The notes: generated from the letters alone by a model not told the origin. Shown: positions 1-11,277, counted from the stretch's first letter. The stretch is 64,000 bases of DNA from Pseudomonas hefeiensis (GCF_030687835.1 NZ_CP117449.1:3782001-3846000); one strand, 5' to 3'. Made by a program: numbers and translations.

Positions 1-74
1 GTGCTGATAAACTGCGCACCATTGCCCCTTGCTATCGTTTTGATTTGGTAGAAAAAGCCCTTCTGGAGGCGCCC

Positions 75-377
75 ATGAAATTCATACACCAGCGCGAGCA
101 CCTCAACGAAGACGATATCGTCGTCATCGAATGCTCCCAAATGTGCAACATCCGTTTGATGAACGACGCCAACTTCCGCAGCTTCAAGAACGGCGGCCGG
201 CACACTTATCACGGCGGCGCGTTCGACACGTTCCCGGCCAGGATCACCGCACCAAGTACCGGTTTCTGGAACATCACCATCGACACCGTCAACCGCCGTG
301 CCATCAGCGTCACGCGCAAGCCGACCCTGACCCACAAGATCAAAATCATCCGGCGTTCCAGCTCGAAACTGAGCTGA
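75..377 (+). CDS. DUF1883 domain protein
   Basis: The 100-residue product matches the DUF1883 family along its length: an N-terminal MKFIHQREHL segment, a central GGRHTYHGGAFDTFPARI block and the following WNITID strand. The family has no established biochemical role that I know of. The ATG at 75 is preceded by GGAGG at 65-69, so it is preferred over an in-frame upstream start at 45 that would add ten unconserved residues. A 56-codon gene follows 28 bp downstream in the same direction and may be co-transcribed. No signal peptide or membrane segment is visible. The family call is firm; function is unknown. Confidence 0.8.
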   Translation: MKFIHQREHLNEDDIVVIECSQMCNIRLMNDANFRSFKNGGRHTYHGGAFDTFPARITAPSTGFWNITIDTVNRRAISVTRKPTLTHKIKIIRRSSSKLS

Positions 378-405
378 GCATCGCCCCTCCAAGACAGGCA
401 AAACC

Positions 406-576
406 GTGGCCCAGACAACCAAATACGTCATCAACTACAAGCTTAACGGCGAACGCCGCTTCGAATTCGCGCAACTGCAAACCGGTACAGTGGACGAAGC
501 CATGGCAGCGCTGCAGGCGATGCATGGCCAGACCGATGATGTGATCAGCGACGTTAAAGTCAGCAAAGCGCTGTAA
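406..576 (+). CDS. small conserved-looking hypothetical protein (56 aa)
   Basis: A 57-codon frame opens at GTG and stops at TAA. It encodes a soluble protein beginning VAQTTKYVINYKLNGERRFE and ending with a short helical segment rich in Ala, Met and Asp. Third-position GC bias and the close same-strand spacing behind the DUF1883 gene support real coding. The ribosome binding site in front of the GTG is weak. I do not recognise a domain. The beta-strand-like start (YVINYKLNG) followed by a helix (EAMAALQAMH) suggests a small alpha/beta fold. It could be a chance frame, but the absence of any competing gene here favours it. Confidence 0.55.
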   Translation: MAQTTKYVINYKLNGERRFEFAQLQTGTVDEAMAALQAMHGQTDDVISDVKVSKAL

Positions 577-600
577 CAAGCTCCGCTCCCCAAGTGTTGT

Positions 601-622
601 GTGGCGAGGGGATTTATTCCCG
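601..622 (+). repeat. short dispersed repeat, GTGGCGAGGGGATTTATTCC type
   Basis: The GTGGCGAGGGGATTTATTCC sequence here recurs inverted at 24029-24050 and degenerately at 27622-27645. All three copies lie between genes. It differs from the REP sequences of the window and looks like a second small intergenic repeat family. Confidence 0.5.
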
Positions 623-709
623 CTCGGGTTCTGGCACCGCAAGATCCAGGGTGCCAGCCTCCGAAGCACTTGCCAGACTGATCAATCCTCTCTGTCAGGA
701 CTTGTGATC

Positions 710-1438
710 ATGTCTCCCACTGCGCACTGCCCCTCACTCGCCCAACGAATAAACAACATCGACTGGCCGTCCCTGGAACAAAACCTCGAGCAGGACGGCA
801 GCGCAATCATCCGTAACCTGCTTACGGCCAGGCAATGCAGGATGCTCAGTGGCCTATACGCTGAACCCGGCTTTTTCCGTTCGAGGGTAATCATGGCCCG
901 CCATGGATTCGGGCGCGGCGAATATCAGTACTTTCGTTATCCGCTGCCCGATGCGGTCCAGCAACTGCGTCAGTCGTTGTACCCGGCGCTGGTGCCCCTG
1001 GCCAATCGCTGGAATGAATGCCTGGGAATTGAGGTGCGATATCCCAACGAGCACCCGGCTTTCATTCAACGCTGTCACGCCGCCGGGCAACGGCGTCCTA
1101 CGCCGTTGTTGCTGCAATACGGTCCGCAGGACTACAACTGCCTGCATCAGGATCTGTACGGCGAGCATGTATTCCCGTTGCAGGTGGCGATTCTGCTGTC
1201 GGAACCGGGCCAGGACTTTAGCGGCGGCGAGTTCGTTCTCACTGAGCAGCGCCCGCGCATGCAGTCACGTGCGCAGGTTATCGATCTGAAACAGGGCGAT
1301 GCGCTGGTGTTTGCCGTGCATCAACGGCCGGTCAAAGGCGTTCGCGGTTATTATCGAGTGAATTTGCGCCATGGCGTCAGCCGCGTACACAGCGGCAGCC
1401 GGCATACACTTGGAATCATTTTTCATGATGCGCAGTGA
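710..1438 (+). CDS. 2-oxoglutarate/Fe(II) oxygenase (Oxygenase-NA type)
   Basis: A 242-residue soluble protein with the non-haem iron dioxygenase pattern: HxD at H146/D148 (CLHQDLYGEH) and a distal RHGVSRV with H221, followed by R231 and the terminal LGIIFHDA typical of the PF09859-like family. Substrate is unknown. I chose ATG 710 because AGGA lies at 697-700, nine bases upstream; the longer frame from 599 runs through a dispersed repeat. Its 3' end overlaps the alkB start by 14 bp, and ada follows, so it is probably translated with the DNA-alkylation repair genes. That context hints at a nucleic-acid or damage-related substrate, but this is inference only. Confidence 0.8.
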   Translation: MSPTAHCPSLAQRINNIDWPSLEQNLEQDGSAIIRNLLTARQCRMLSGLYAEPGFFRSRVIMARHGFGRGEYQYFRYPLPDAVQQLRQSLYPALVPLANRWNECLGIEVRYPNEHPAFIQRCHAAGQRRPTPLLLQYGPQDYNCLHQDLYGEHVFPLQVAILLSEPGQDFSGGEFVLTEQRPRMQSRAQVIDLKQGDALVFAVHQRPVKGVRGYYRVNLRHGVSRVHSGSRHTLGIIFHDAQ

Positions 1439-2105
1439 TAACCCCCCTATCACGCTGGACCTGTTCGCCGACCAGACGCCGACGACACCCGGCCTGACCG
1501 AACAGATCGGCGAGCAGGCGTTTGTGTTACGCGGTTTCGCTCTGCCCTGGCTCGAACGTTTGCTGCCGGCCCTGGAAGCGGTGTTGCTGGCCGCGCCGTT
1601 CCGGCAGATGGTCACGCCTGGCGGTTTTACCATGTCGGTGGCCTTAAGCAGTTGCGGCGCCCTGGGCTGGACCACCGACCGCAGCGGCTATCGCTACACG
1701 GCCCACGACCCACAGACCGGCCTGCCCTGGCCCGACATGCCAAAGGTGTTCCGCGAACTGGCCCAGGCCGCCGCCCGGCAGGCACACTTCGAACACTTCG
1801 AGCCCGACGCCTGCCTGATCAACCGTTACCTGCCCGGCGCGCGGATGTCGCTGCATCAGGACAAGAACGAACGTTGCCTCAGCGCCCCCATCGTCTCGAT
1901 GTCCCTGGGCTTGCCGGCGGTGTTTCAGTTCGGCGGATTCGAGCGCAGTGACAAGAGCCTTCGTGTTCCGTTGTTTCATGGCGATATCGTGGTCTGGGGC
2001 GGCGTGGACCGAATGCGTTTTCACGGTGTGCTGCCGCTCAAGGAAGGCCAGCATCCGAAGCTGGGCGTCCAGCGGATCAACCTGACATTTCGCACCGCCG
2101 GATGA
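1425..2105 (+). CDS. alkB: DNA oxidative demethylase AlkB
   Basis: AlkB removes methyl groups from 1-methyladenine and 3-methylcytosine by Fe(II)/2-oxoglutarate-dependent oxidation. The 226-residue product keeps the substrate-lid segment FRQMVTPGGFTMSVAL, the GWTT motif, NRYLPGARMSLHQDKNE with iron ligands H144 and D146, the distal H200 in MRFHGVLPL, and R217/R223 for 2-oxoglutarate. Length fits E. coli AlkB (216). Two adjacent ATGs (1425, 1428) lie inside the end of the preceding oxygenase gene, so translational coupling is likely. Ada follows 88 bp later. Assignment is firm. Confidence 0.95.
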   Translation: MMRSDNPPITLDLFADQTPTTPGLTEQIGEQAFVLRGFALPWLERLLPALEAVLLAAPFRQMVTPGGFTMSVALSSCGALGWTTDRSGYRYTAHDPQTGLPWPDMPKVFRELAQAAARQAHFEHFEPDACLINRYLPGARMSLHQDKNERCLSAPIVSMSLGLPAVFQFGGFERSDKSLRVPLFHGDIVVWGGVDRMRFHGVLPLKEGQHPKLGVQRINLTFRTAG

Positions 2106-2193
2106 AGGTGCAGAATTCAACCGCAAGACCCGGAGTGTTGCCATCTTGCAGGCTCGCTACCTTAGCCAAAACGGGCCAATGGACATAACGACC

Positions 2194-3267
2194 ATGAACA
2201 GCACTTCGAACACCCTTACCGCTGAACTGGACCCTCGCTGGGCTGCCGTGCTCGCCCGGGATCCGCGCGCCGACGGGCAATTCGTCTATGGCGTGAAAAC
2301 CACCGGCATCTATTGCCACCCCAGCAGCCTGTCGCGCCTGCCCAACCCGCGTAACGTGGAATTTTTCGACACGCCGGAACAGGCCCAGGCGGCGGGTTAT
2401 CGTCCTAGCAAGCGGGTGGCCAGGGACCAGACCCAGATCGCCGCCCAACAAGCGGCCCGGGTCGCGGCCGCCTGTCGGCAGATCGAGGCCGCCGAAGAAC
2501 TGCCTGGGCTCAATGAACTGGCGCAAAGCGCAGGCTTGAGTCCCTTCCATTTCCACCGGGTGTTCAAGGCCGTCACCGGTCTGACACCCAAGGGTTATGC
2601 CGCCGCCCACCGCTCACGCAAGGTGCGCGACCGCCTGAGCGATGGTGGATCGATCACCGAAGCGCTGTACGACGCCGGCTTCAACTCCAACAGTCGCTTC
2701 TATGAAGCCGCCGACAAAGTGCTGGGCATGAAACCCGCCGATTACCGCGCCGCCGGGCAGAACACCGATATCCGCTTCGCCGTCGGCCAATGTTCCCTGG
2801 GGGCGATTTTGGTGGCGCAAAGCGAACGTGGTGTGTGCGCGATCCTGCTGGGCGACGATCCGGACGCGCTGGTGCGCGACCTGCAAGACAAATTCCGCCG
2901 CGCCAACCTGATCGGTGCTGACCGCGAATTCGAGCAGTTGATCGCCCAGGTGGTGGGTTTTATCGAAGCACCGGCCCTGGGCCTGGACCTGCCACTGGAC
3001 CTGCAAGGCACGGCGTTCCAGGAACGGGTCTGGCAGGCCCTGCGGGATATTCCGCCGGGCAGCACCGCCAGCTACGCCGAGATCGCCCAGCGCATCGGCA
3101 TGCCCAAGGCCGTGCGCGCCGTGGCCCAGGCCTGCGGCGCCAACAGCCTGGCGGTGGCGATCCCCTGCCACCGGGTGGTGCGCAGCGACGGCAACCTGTC
3201 GGGTTATCGCTGGGGCGTGGAGCGTAAACGTCAGTTGCTGGCGCTGGAACGCTCGTCCGCGGACTGA
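2194..3267 (+). CDS. ada: Ada: methyltransferase/AraC regulator with degenerate N-terminal zinc site
   Basis: Order of domains matches Ada: N-terminal Ada zinc-binding domain (about 10-80), AraC-type helix-turn-helix (about 100-180, FHFHRVFKAVTG), and the C-terminal O6-alkylguanine methyltransferase with PCHRVV, acceptor C325. The 357-aa length fits E. coli Ada (354). Of the four zinc cysteines (E. coli C38, C42, C69, C72), only the first remains (C41); the others are S45, S72 and V75 at exact alignment spacing. Repair of O6-methylguanine should be intact, while methylphosphotriester sensing may be altered. Start: ATG 2194 gives the expected N-terminus; TTG 2146 and ATG 2179 are in-frame alternatives. 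The last 37 bp overlap the convergent gene. Confidence 0.9.
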   Translation: MNSTSNTLTAELDPRWAAVLARDPRADGQFVYGVKTTGIYCHPSSLSRLPNPRNVEFFDTPEQAQAAGYRPSKRVARDQTQIAAQQAARVAAACRQIEAAEELPGLNELAQSAGLSPFHFHRVFKAVTGLTPKGYAAAHRSRKVRDRLSDGGSITEALYDAGFNSNSRFYEAADKVLGMKPADYRAAGQNTDIRFAVGQCSLGAILVAQSERGVCAILLGDDPDALVRDLQDKFRRANLIGADREFEQLIAQVVGFIEAPALGLDLPLDLQGTAFQERVWQALRDIPPGSTASYAEIAQRIGMPKAVRAVAQACGANSLAVAIPCHRVVRSDGNLSGYRWGVERKRQLLALERSSAD

Positions 3268-3719
3268 ACGCCGATGTAGATCGCCACCGAATCGGGGCCG
3301 CTGTAGACCTCGAAATCGGTGGCGAACCGGCGCAGGGTTTGCGGGTTATCCGCGAAATATGCCCAGATCAGGCCCCAGGTCTGGATCACGCAATCGGGCA
3401 TCGGCCCCTTGGCCGAAAACACCAGGTAATCCCCGCCTTCGATGTCCACGGCGGGATAGCCTGCGCTGGTCGCATCCACCTGCACCCCGGCCGTCACATC
3501 AAAGTACCCGGTGGCGTCGGATTCATAGTGGGAATAGACCCCGTAGACAAACGATTCCGACTGCCTGGCGGGGATCTTGTCAAACAGCCCTTCGGTGAAG
3601 AACTGCTGCCACATCGGGCCGATCCGTGCCGTGTCGGGCTGCTGTTCGTCAGCGTTGCGCGTGTGTACCTGCAGACCGGCCACGGTGAAGGGTTCGACTG
3701 CCTTGAGTTTGACGTCCAT
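3231..3719 (-). CDS. GyrI-like / AraC effector-binding domain protein
   Basis: A 162-residue free-standing effector-binding domain: it opens with MDVKLKAVEPFTVAGLQVHT, has the central FVYGVYSHYESDATGYFDV region, and ends in the strand VYIGV-type core (VAIYIGVQ). Such single-domain proteins (GyrI/Rob C-terminal fold) bind small amphipathic molecules or proteins; the ligand here is unknown. AAGGAG lies just upstream of the start on the minus strand. The 3' end overlaps the end of ada by 37 bp on the opposite strand. It lacks a DNA-binding domain, so it is not itself a regulator of the usual type. Confidence 0.8.
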   Translation of the reverse strand: MDVKLKAVEPFTVAGLQVHTRNADEQQPDTARIGPMWQQFFTEGLFDKIPARQSESFVYGVYSHYESDATGYFDVTAGVQVDATSAGYPAVDIEGGDYLVFSAKGPMPDCVIQTWGLIWAYFADNPQTLRRFATDFEVYSGPDSVAIYIGVQSADERSSASN

Positions 3720-3867
3720 GGGTCAGGCTCCTTGATAAATGAAGCCCGCATGGTAACCCGCTTGCCCCCGGGATCAAGTTGCAGCATCCGATTGAAAAAC
3801 TCGACTGGCCCTGGCCGGGCCACACCTGCTAAAAACGCTGTTTTCCTCTGCCGTCGGAGACCCGCAC

Positions 3868-6094
<2,227 letters not shown>

Positions 6095-6775
6095 ATGCCA
6101 CTGACCAGTGCCGACTACGCCGCCATCTGGCTGACCCTGAAACTGGCGTCGCTGACCACGGTGATCCTGCTGCTGATCGGCACGCCCATCGCCCTGTGGC
6201 TGTCACGTACCCAGTCCTGGCTGCGCGGGCCGGTGGGCGCGGTGGTGGCCCTGCCGTTGGTGCTGCCGCCCACGGTGATCGGCTTTTACCTGTTGCTCGC
6301 CCTGGGTCCCAACGGCTGGATCGGCCAATTCACCCAGGCCGTCGGGCTGGGTACCCTCACTTTCAGCTTCACCGGACTGGTGATCGGCTCGGTGATCTAT
6401 TCCATGCCGTTTGTGGTGCAGCCGTTGCAAAACGCATTCTCCGCCATCGGCAGTCGCCCCCTGGAAGTGGCCGCCACCTTGCGGGCCGGTCCTTGGGATA
6501 CTTTTTTCAGTGTCATCCTGCCGTTGGCTCGCCCCGGTTTCATCACCGCCGCGATCCTCGGCTTCGCCCACACCGTCGGCGAATTCGGCGTGGTGCTGAT
6601 GATCGGCGGTAATATCCCCGAAAAAACCCGGGTGGTGTCGGTGCAGATTTACGACCATGTCGAAGCCCTGGAATATGCCCAGGCTCATTGGCTGGCGGCG
6701 GCGATGCTGGTGTTTTCATTTCTTGTGCTGCTGGCGTTGTATTCCAGCCGTCGAACCCGGGCCGGCTGGAGCTGA
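6095..6775 (+). CDS. modB: molybdate ABC transporter permease ModB
   Basis: Inner-membrane subunit of the molybdate importer, 226 residues with about five membrane segments. The binding-protein-dependent permease motif lies at [19 protein letters not shown], which contacts ModC. The start ATG abuts the modA stop with no gap, and modC starts three bases after its own stop, so the three are one translationally coupled operon under the upstream ModE box. Confidence 0.95.
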   Translation: MPLTSADYAAIWLTLKLASLTTVILLLIGTPIALWLSRTQSWLRGPVGAVVALPLVLPPTVIGFYLLLALGPNGWIGQFTQAVGLGTLTFSFTGLVIGSVIYSMPFVVQPLQNAFSAIGSRPLEVAATLRAGPWDTFFSVILPLARPGFITAAILGFAHTVGEFGVVLMIGGNIPEKTRVVSVQIYDHVEALEYAQAHWLAAAMLVFSFLVLLALYSSRRTRAGWS

Positions 6776-6778
6776 TCG

Positions 6779-7858
6779 ATGATTCAAGCGCGTTTTCAGC
6801 TCGACCATGGGGACTTCTCCCTGGACCTGGATGTGCAACTGCCGGGCCGTGGCGTGACCGCGCTGTACGGTCAGTCCGGTTCCGGCAAGACCACCTGCCT
6901 GCGCGGCATTGCCGGGCTGGAGCGGCCGGCTCGGGGTTTCATCGAGGTCAACGGCGAAGTCTGGCAGGACAGCGAGCGCGGCGTGTTCGTGCCGCCCCAT
7001 CAACGGGCGCTGGGCTACGTGTTCCAAGAGGCGAGCCTGTTCGCGCATCTGTCGGTGCAGGCCAACCTGGCATTCGGCCTCAAGCGCATCGCGCCAGCGC
7101 AACGACGGGTGGACATGAGCCAAGCGACCGAGCTGCTGGGCATCGGTCACTTGCTGGAGCGGCAGCCACACAACCTGTCCGGCGGCGAACGCCAGCGGGT
7201 CGGCATCGCTCGAGCCCTGTTGACCAGCCCGCGACTGCTGCTGATGGACGAGCCGCTGGCCGCCCTGGATACCCGGCGCAAGAACGAAATCCTGCCCTAC
7301 CTGCAACGCCTGCACGATGAGCTGGACATCCCGGTGCTGTACGTCAGCCACTCGCAGGACGAAGTGGCGCGCCTGGCCGACCACATCGTGCTGCTGGACG
7401 CCGGTCGTGTGCTGGCCAGCGGCCCGATCGGCGAAACACTGGCGCGACTCGACCTGCCGCTGGCGTTGGGGGATGACGCGGGCGTGGTGGTCCAGGGCAA
7501 GGTCAGCGGTTATGACGCTGCCTATCAATTGCTGTCCCTGACCCTGCCCGACAGCCTCTTGAACGTGCGTGTCGCCCACACGCCTCTGGCCGTCGGACAG
7601 CCACTGCGCTTCAAGGTCCAGGCCCGTGACGTCAGCCTCAGCCTGACAAACGATGCCCAGACCAGCATCCTCAACCGTTTGCCCGTCACCGTGGTCAGCG
7701 AACTGGCCGCGGACAACGCCGCCCATGTGCTGATTCGGCTGGAGGCTGCCGGCACCCCGCTGTTGGCGCGCATCACCCGTTACTCCCGCGATCAGCTCAA
7801 GCTTCATCCGGGGCAGTTGCTGTGGGCGCAGATCAAGGCGGTGGCGGTGTTGGCGTAA
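6779..7858 (+). CDS. modC: molybdate ABC transporter ATP-binding protein ModC
   Basis: ATPase that drives molybdate import, 359 residues. Walker [10 protein letters not shown] (31-39), signature LSGGERQR (133-140), Walker B LLLMDEP (153-159) and the switch histidine in YVSHSQDE are all present. The C-terminal third holds the TOBE/Mop-type regulatory domain that binds molybdate. It completes modABC; a REP pair follows about 25 bp downstream. Confidence 0.95.
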   Translation: MIQARFQLDHGDFSLDLDVQLPGRGVTALYGQSGSGKTTCLRGIAGLERPARGFIEVNGEVWQDSERGVFVPPHQRALGYVFQEASLFAHLSVQANLAFGLKRIAPAQRRVDMSQATELLGIGHLLERQPHNLSGGERQRVGIARALLTSPRLLLMDEPLAALDTRRKNEILPYLQRLHDELDIPVLYVSHSQDEVARLADHIVLLDAGRVLASGPIGETLARLDLPLALGDDAGVVVQGKVSGYDAAYQLLSLTLPDSLLNVRVAHTPLAVGQPLRFKVQARDVSLSLTNDAQTSILNRLPVTVVSELAADNAAHVLIRLEAAGTPLLARITRYSRDQLKLHPGQLLWAQIKAVAVLA

Positions 7859-7882
7859 GGTTTGAACATCTCAAGTCGACCT

Positions 7883-7976
7883 CATGTGGGAGCGGGCTTG
7901 CTCGCGAAAGCGGTGTAACAGCCAACATTGATGTTGAATGCAATTGCCTCTTCGCGAGCAAGCCCGCTCCCACATG
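7883..7976. repeat. BIME: inverted REP pair
   Basis: Two head-to-head REPs (about 7884-7914 and 7948-7975) with ends CATGTGGGAGCGGGCTTGCT and its complement. They occupy most of the gap between modC and the topoisomerase gene; the rest of the gap shows nothing further. Confidence 0.9.
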
Positions 7977-8106
7977 AAGCCCAGCGGTGTAGTCCAGATG
8001 CGGTGGACTACACGCCGTTGCGGGCCACCTCAGAAACTTGGCACGAGCGTCACAGGCTGCGGTCAATCAATCACAGGCCCCCGGATTTGCTGCCAAGGAT
8101 TCTTTC

Positions 8107-9132
8107 ATGCCCGACACCCTGCCGCCGGATGCATTGCCGGCCGATCTGCATTATGTCGATGACACCGCCCCTGGCATCTCCCGCAAAAAGTTGCGGGGCA
8201 AGTTCTGTTATTTCGATCCTCAGGGCCAGCGGATCACCGAGGTGGCGCAAATCCAGCGCATCAACGCCTTGGCCGTGCCGCCGGCCTACACCGATGTATG
8301 GATCTGCCTTGACCCGCGCGGTCATCTCCAGGCCACCGGCCGGGATGCTCGCGGGCGCAAGCAATACCGCTACCACCCACGCTGGCGCGAAGTGCGCGAT
8401 GCCGACAAATACTCGCGAATGCTGGAGTTTGGCCGGACCCTGCCCCGCCTGCGCAAACGCCTGGAGCAAACCCTGGCCACGCCCGGATTCAGCCGCGATA
8501 AGGTCATGGCCACGGTGATCACGTTGCTGGACGTCACCCTGATCCGGGTCGGCAACCCCCAGTATGCCCGGGACAACCGCTCCTACGGCCTGACCACCCT
8601 GCGCAGCAAGCACGTCGAGGTCAACGGCAGCGCCATCGCCTTCCAGTTCCGTGGCAAGAGCGGCGTCGAACACCAGATCACCGTGAAAGACCGGCGCCTG
8701 GCGCGGATCATCAAGCGCTGCCAGGAGATCCCCGGGCAGAACCTGTTCCAGTACCTGGATGAACAGGGTGAGCGCCACTCCATCAGCTCCTCGGACATCA
8801 ACGCCTACCTCAAGAGCCTGACCGGCGCCGATTTCACCGCCAAGGATTACCGCACCTGGGCCGGCAGCGCGGCGGCGCTGGCCGGGCTGCGAACGCTGCG
8901 CTGGGAAACCGAGACCGAAGCGAAAAAGCACGTTGTCGAGATGGTCAGGCAGGTCGCCCGGCAACTGGGCAATACGCCAACCGTCTGTCGTAAATGCTAC
9001 ATTCATCCGGCGGTGGTGGAGGGTTTCCTGCTCGGTGCCCTGTGGCAATTGCCCAGGCCTGGGGCACGCAAAGGCCTCAGTGCGGAAGAAGCCGGATTGG
9101 CGATGTTTTTGCAACGCATGGCCGAATGTTAA
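8107..9132 (+). CDS. eukaryotic-type DNA topoisomerase IB
   Basis: Relaxes supercoils by a 3'-phosphotyrosyl nick, like poxvirus and Deinococcus TopIB. The 341-residue protein has the N-terminal domain (to about 80) and the catalytic domain with R166 (TTLRSKHV), K184 (FRGKSG), R249 (DYRTWAGS) and nucleophile Y298 (CRKCYIHP). The position of the vaccinia histidine is N289 (GNT), as is usual in bacterial members. ATG 8107 has AAGGA at 8095-8099 and gives the normal length; a longer in-frame start at 8038 lacks such a site. It is a single gene between a REP pair and a convergent DUF3087 gene. Confidence 0.92.
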   Translation: MPDTLPPDALPADLHYVDDTAPGISRKKLRGKFCYFDPQGQRITEVAQIQRINALAVPPAYTDVWICLDPRGHLQATGRDARGRKQYRYHPRWREVRDADKYSRMLEFGRTLPRLRKRLEQTLATPGFSRDKVMATVITLLDVTLIRVGNPQYARDNRSYGLTTLRSKHVEVNGSAIAFQFRGKSGVEHQITVKDRRLARIIKRCQEIPGQNLFQYLDEQGERHSISSSDINAYLKSLTGADFTAKDYRTWAGSAAALAGLRTLRWETETEAKKHVVEMVRQVARQLGNTPTVCRKCYIHPAVVEGFLLGALWQLPRPGARKGLSAEEAGLAMFLQRMAEC

Positions 9133-9142
9133 GACAAGCTCG

Positions 9143-9676
9143 TCAGCGCTCGCTATACGCCCGTTTCACCGTCTCAATCCAGGTCGGGTCCAGGCACGGC
9201 TGATCGGTGTCGAGATTCAGTGCCTGCATTCTGGCCAAATGCTCGTCGGCGTCCCGGCTCAGTGAACCCTGGGCGCTGGAGTTGGCGTCGAGTTGATGCA
9301 TCTGCGTCAGGCCCAGGTGATAGAAGCGCAACAACTTCATTGCCGCCGGGTCCTGGGCCTGCACACCGGCCGTCACCTGATGCATCACATTGGTGATGCT
9401 CATCAGGCTGCGCTTGAGTCGCCAACCGTACACCGCCGCGGCCATCCAGGGCTGCGACCAGAAATACAGCCGCATCAGTGCGACCATCATCAGCACCGCC
9501 GCAAACACCCCGCCCAGGTTGAAGCGAAAATTATCACCCCCAGGCGTGCCGAACAGCATCACGGCCAGACTGGACAACAGCATCGCCAGTGCCAGGAACG
9601 TCACGGCGACGATGAAGGTACTGCGCCGGGTCTGGCGTCGGTAGGCTTCGGCGTCCCACGGTTTGAGCTCGAACAT
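9143..9676 (-). CDS. DUF3087 family membrane protein
   Basis: A 177-residue protein starting MFELKPWDAEAYRRQTRRS, the usual start of DUF3087 proteins. Two hydrophobic segments follow (about 21-45 and 52-72: IVAVTFLALAMLLSSLAVML and GGVFAAVLMMVALMRLYFW), then a soluble helical tail. It is predicted to be an inner-membrane protein of unknown role. On the minus strand AAGGAA lies about ten bases before this ATG, so the 27 extra residues of the longer frame (from 9757) are left out. Convergent with the topoisomerase gene, ten bases apart. Confidence 0.8.
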   Translation of the reverse strand: MFELKPWDAEAYRRQTRRSTFIVAVTFLALAMLLSSLAVMLFGTPGGDNFRFNLGGVFAAVLMMVALMRLYFWSQPWMAAAVYGWRLKRSLMSITNVMHQVTAGVQAQDPAAMKLLRFYHLGLTQMHQLDANSSAQGSLSRDADEHLARMQALNLDTDQPCLDPTWIETVKRAYSER

Positions 9677-9848
9677 CGCAGTGCAATTTCCTTGTGCGGC
9701 GTAAAAAAAGTCCCGCATTATCGCCTGCCCGGTGGATTTAGCTATGCTGGGGCTCATTTTGTGTGCAACTGACCCGAAGGATCCGGATCAAAGCCCATGG
9801 CGATACCACAAGGATCGTGCGATCTTTCTGCGTGGACGTTTTTTTCAA

Positions 9849-9874
9849 GATGCCGTCGTTGTGCGTACGGCATC
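9849..9874 (+). promoter_or_regulatory. hairpin in the ppnN leader
   Basis: GATGCCGT (9849-9856) and ACGGCATC (9867-9874) form a perfect 8-bp stem with a 10-base loop, ending seven bases before the AAGGA ribosome binding site of ppnN (9881-9885). It could affect translation or message stability. There is no T-run, so it is not a terminator. Confidence 0.4.
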
Positions 9875-9892
9875 GTTTTCAAGGAAAGCTGA

Positions 9893-11266
9893 ATGAATCA
9901 AAGACATGTAATCAACGCCTCGGTCAGCCCCAAGGGCAGCCTGGAGACTTTGTCCCAGCGCGAAGTCCAGCAACTGAGCGAAGCCGGTTCCGGCAGTATC
10001 TATACCCTCTTCCGCCAGTGCGCCCTGGCCATTCTCAACACCGGCGCCCATGTCGACAACGCCAAGACCATCCTGGAAGCCTACAAGGACTTCGAGATCC
10101 GTATTCACCAGCAGGACCGGGGTGTTCGCCTGGAACTGCTGAACGCGCCGGCGGATGCCTTCGTCGACGGCGAAATGATTGCCAGCACCCGGGAAATGCT
10201 CTTCAGCGCCTTGCGCGACATCGTCTACACCGAGAACGAACTGGACAGCCAGCGCATCGACCTCAGCTCCTCACAAGGCATCAGCGACTACGTCTTCCAC
10301 CTGCTGCGCAACGCCCGCACTTTGCGGCCCGGCGTGGAGCCAAAAATTGTTGTGTGCTGGGGCGGCCACTCGATCAACACCGAAGAATACAAGTACACCA
10401 AGAAAGTCGGCCACGAACTGGGCCTGCGCAGCCTGGACATCTGCACCGGCTGCGGCCCGGGCGTGATGAAAGGCCCGATGAAAGGCGCCACCATCGCCCA
10501 CGCCAAACAACGCATCCACGGCGGCCGTTACCTGGGCCTGACGGAGCCGGGCATCATCGCCGCCGAAGCGCCGAACCCGATCGTCAATGAGCTGGTGATC
10601 CTGCCGGACATCGAGAAGCGCCTGGAAGCTTTCGTGCGCGTGGGCCACGGCATCATCATCTTCCCGGGCGGCGCCGGTACGGCGGAAGAATTCCTCTATT
10701 TGCTGGGTATCCTGATGCACCCGGCCAACCAGGACCTGCCCTTCCCGGTCGTCCTTACCGGGCCCAAAAGTGCCGCACCGTACCTCGATCAACTGCATGC
10801 CTTTGTCGGCGCAACCCTGGGCAAGGCTGCGCAGAAGCACTACCAGATCATCATCGACGACCCGGCCGAAGTGGCGCGGCATATGACCCAGGGGCTCAAG
10901 GCGGTCAAACAGTTCCGCCGCGAGCGCAACGACGCCTTCCACTTCAACTGGTTGCTGAAAATCGACGAAGGCTTCCAACGCCCGTTCGACCCAACCCACG
11001 CCAACATGGCCAGCCTGGGCCTGAGCCGCGACCTGCCTCCCCACGAACTGGCCGCCAACTTGCGCCGGGCGTTCTCGGGGATCGTGGCCGGTAACGTCAA
11101 GGACAAGGGTATCCGCCTGATCGAAGAACACGGCCCTTACGAGATTCACGGCGATGCCGCCATCATGGAACCTCTCGACCGGCTGCTCCAGGCCTTCGTC
11201 GCCCAGCACCGGATGAAACTGCCGGGCGGCGCGGCGTATGAACCGTGCTATCGCGTGGTGACCTGA
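9893..11266 (+). CDS. ppnN: nucleotide 5'-monophosphate nucleosidase PpnN (LOG family)
   Basis: Cytosolic enzyme that cleaves nucleotide monophosphates to base and ribose 5-phosphate; in E. coli it is activated by (p)ppGpp. The 457-residue length fits E. coli PpnN/YgdH (454). The LOG core is visible: VCWGGHSI, the GCGPGVMKGPMKGA segment and the PGGAGTAEE motif (about 261-269), with N- and C-terminal extensions characteristic of the long PpnN form. AAGGA precedes the ATG. It stands alone; a REP pair starts about 12 bp after the stop. Confidence 0.92.
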   Translation: MNQRHVINASVSPKGSLETLSQREVQQLSEAGSGSIYTLFRQCALAILNTGAHVDNAKTILEAYKDFEIRIHQQDRGVRLELLNAPADAFVDGEMIASTREMLFSALRDIVYTENELDSQRIDLSSSQGISDYVFHLLRNARTLRPGVEPKIVVCWGGHSINTEEYKYTKKVGHELGLRSLDICTGCGPGVMKGPMKGATIAHAKQRIHGGRYLGLTEPGIIAAEAPNPIVNELVILPDIEKRLEAFVRVGHGIIIFPGGAGTAEEFLYLLGILMHPANQDLPFPVVLTGPKSAAPYLDQLHAFVGATLGKAAQKHYQIIIDDPAEVARHMTQGLKAVKQFRRERNDAFHFNWLLKIDEGFQRPFDPTHANMASLGLSRDLPPHELAANLRRAFSGIVAGNVKDKGIRLIEEHGPYEIHGDAAIMEPLDRLLQAFVAQHRMKLPGGAAYEPCYRVVT

Positions 11267-11277
11267 CGCCCCGCTCC

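Noticed and set aside
562..572. Ada-box-like AAAGCGCT upstream of the oxygenase-alkB-ada genes
   Set aside because: A single octamer with one mismatch inside the end of a small coding frame, too far from the start to be convincing.
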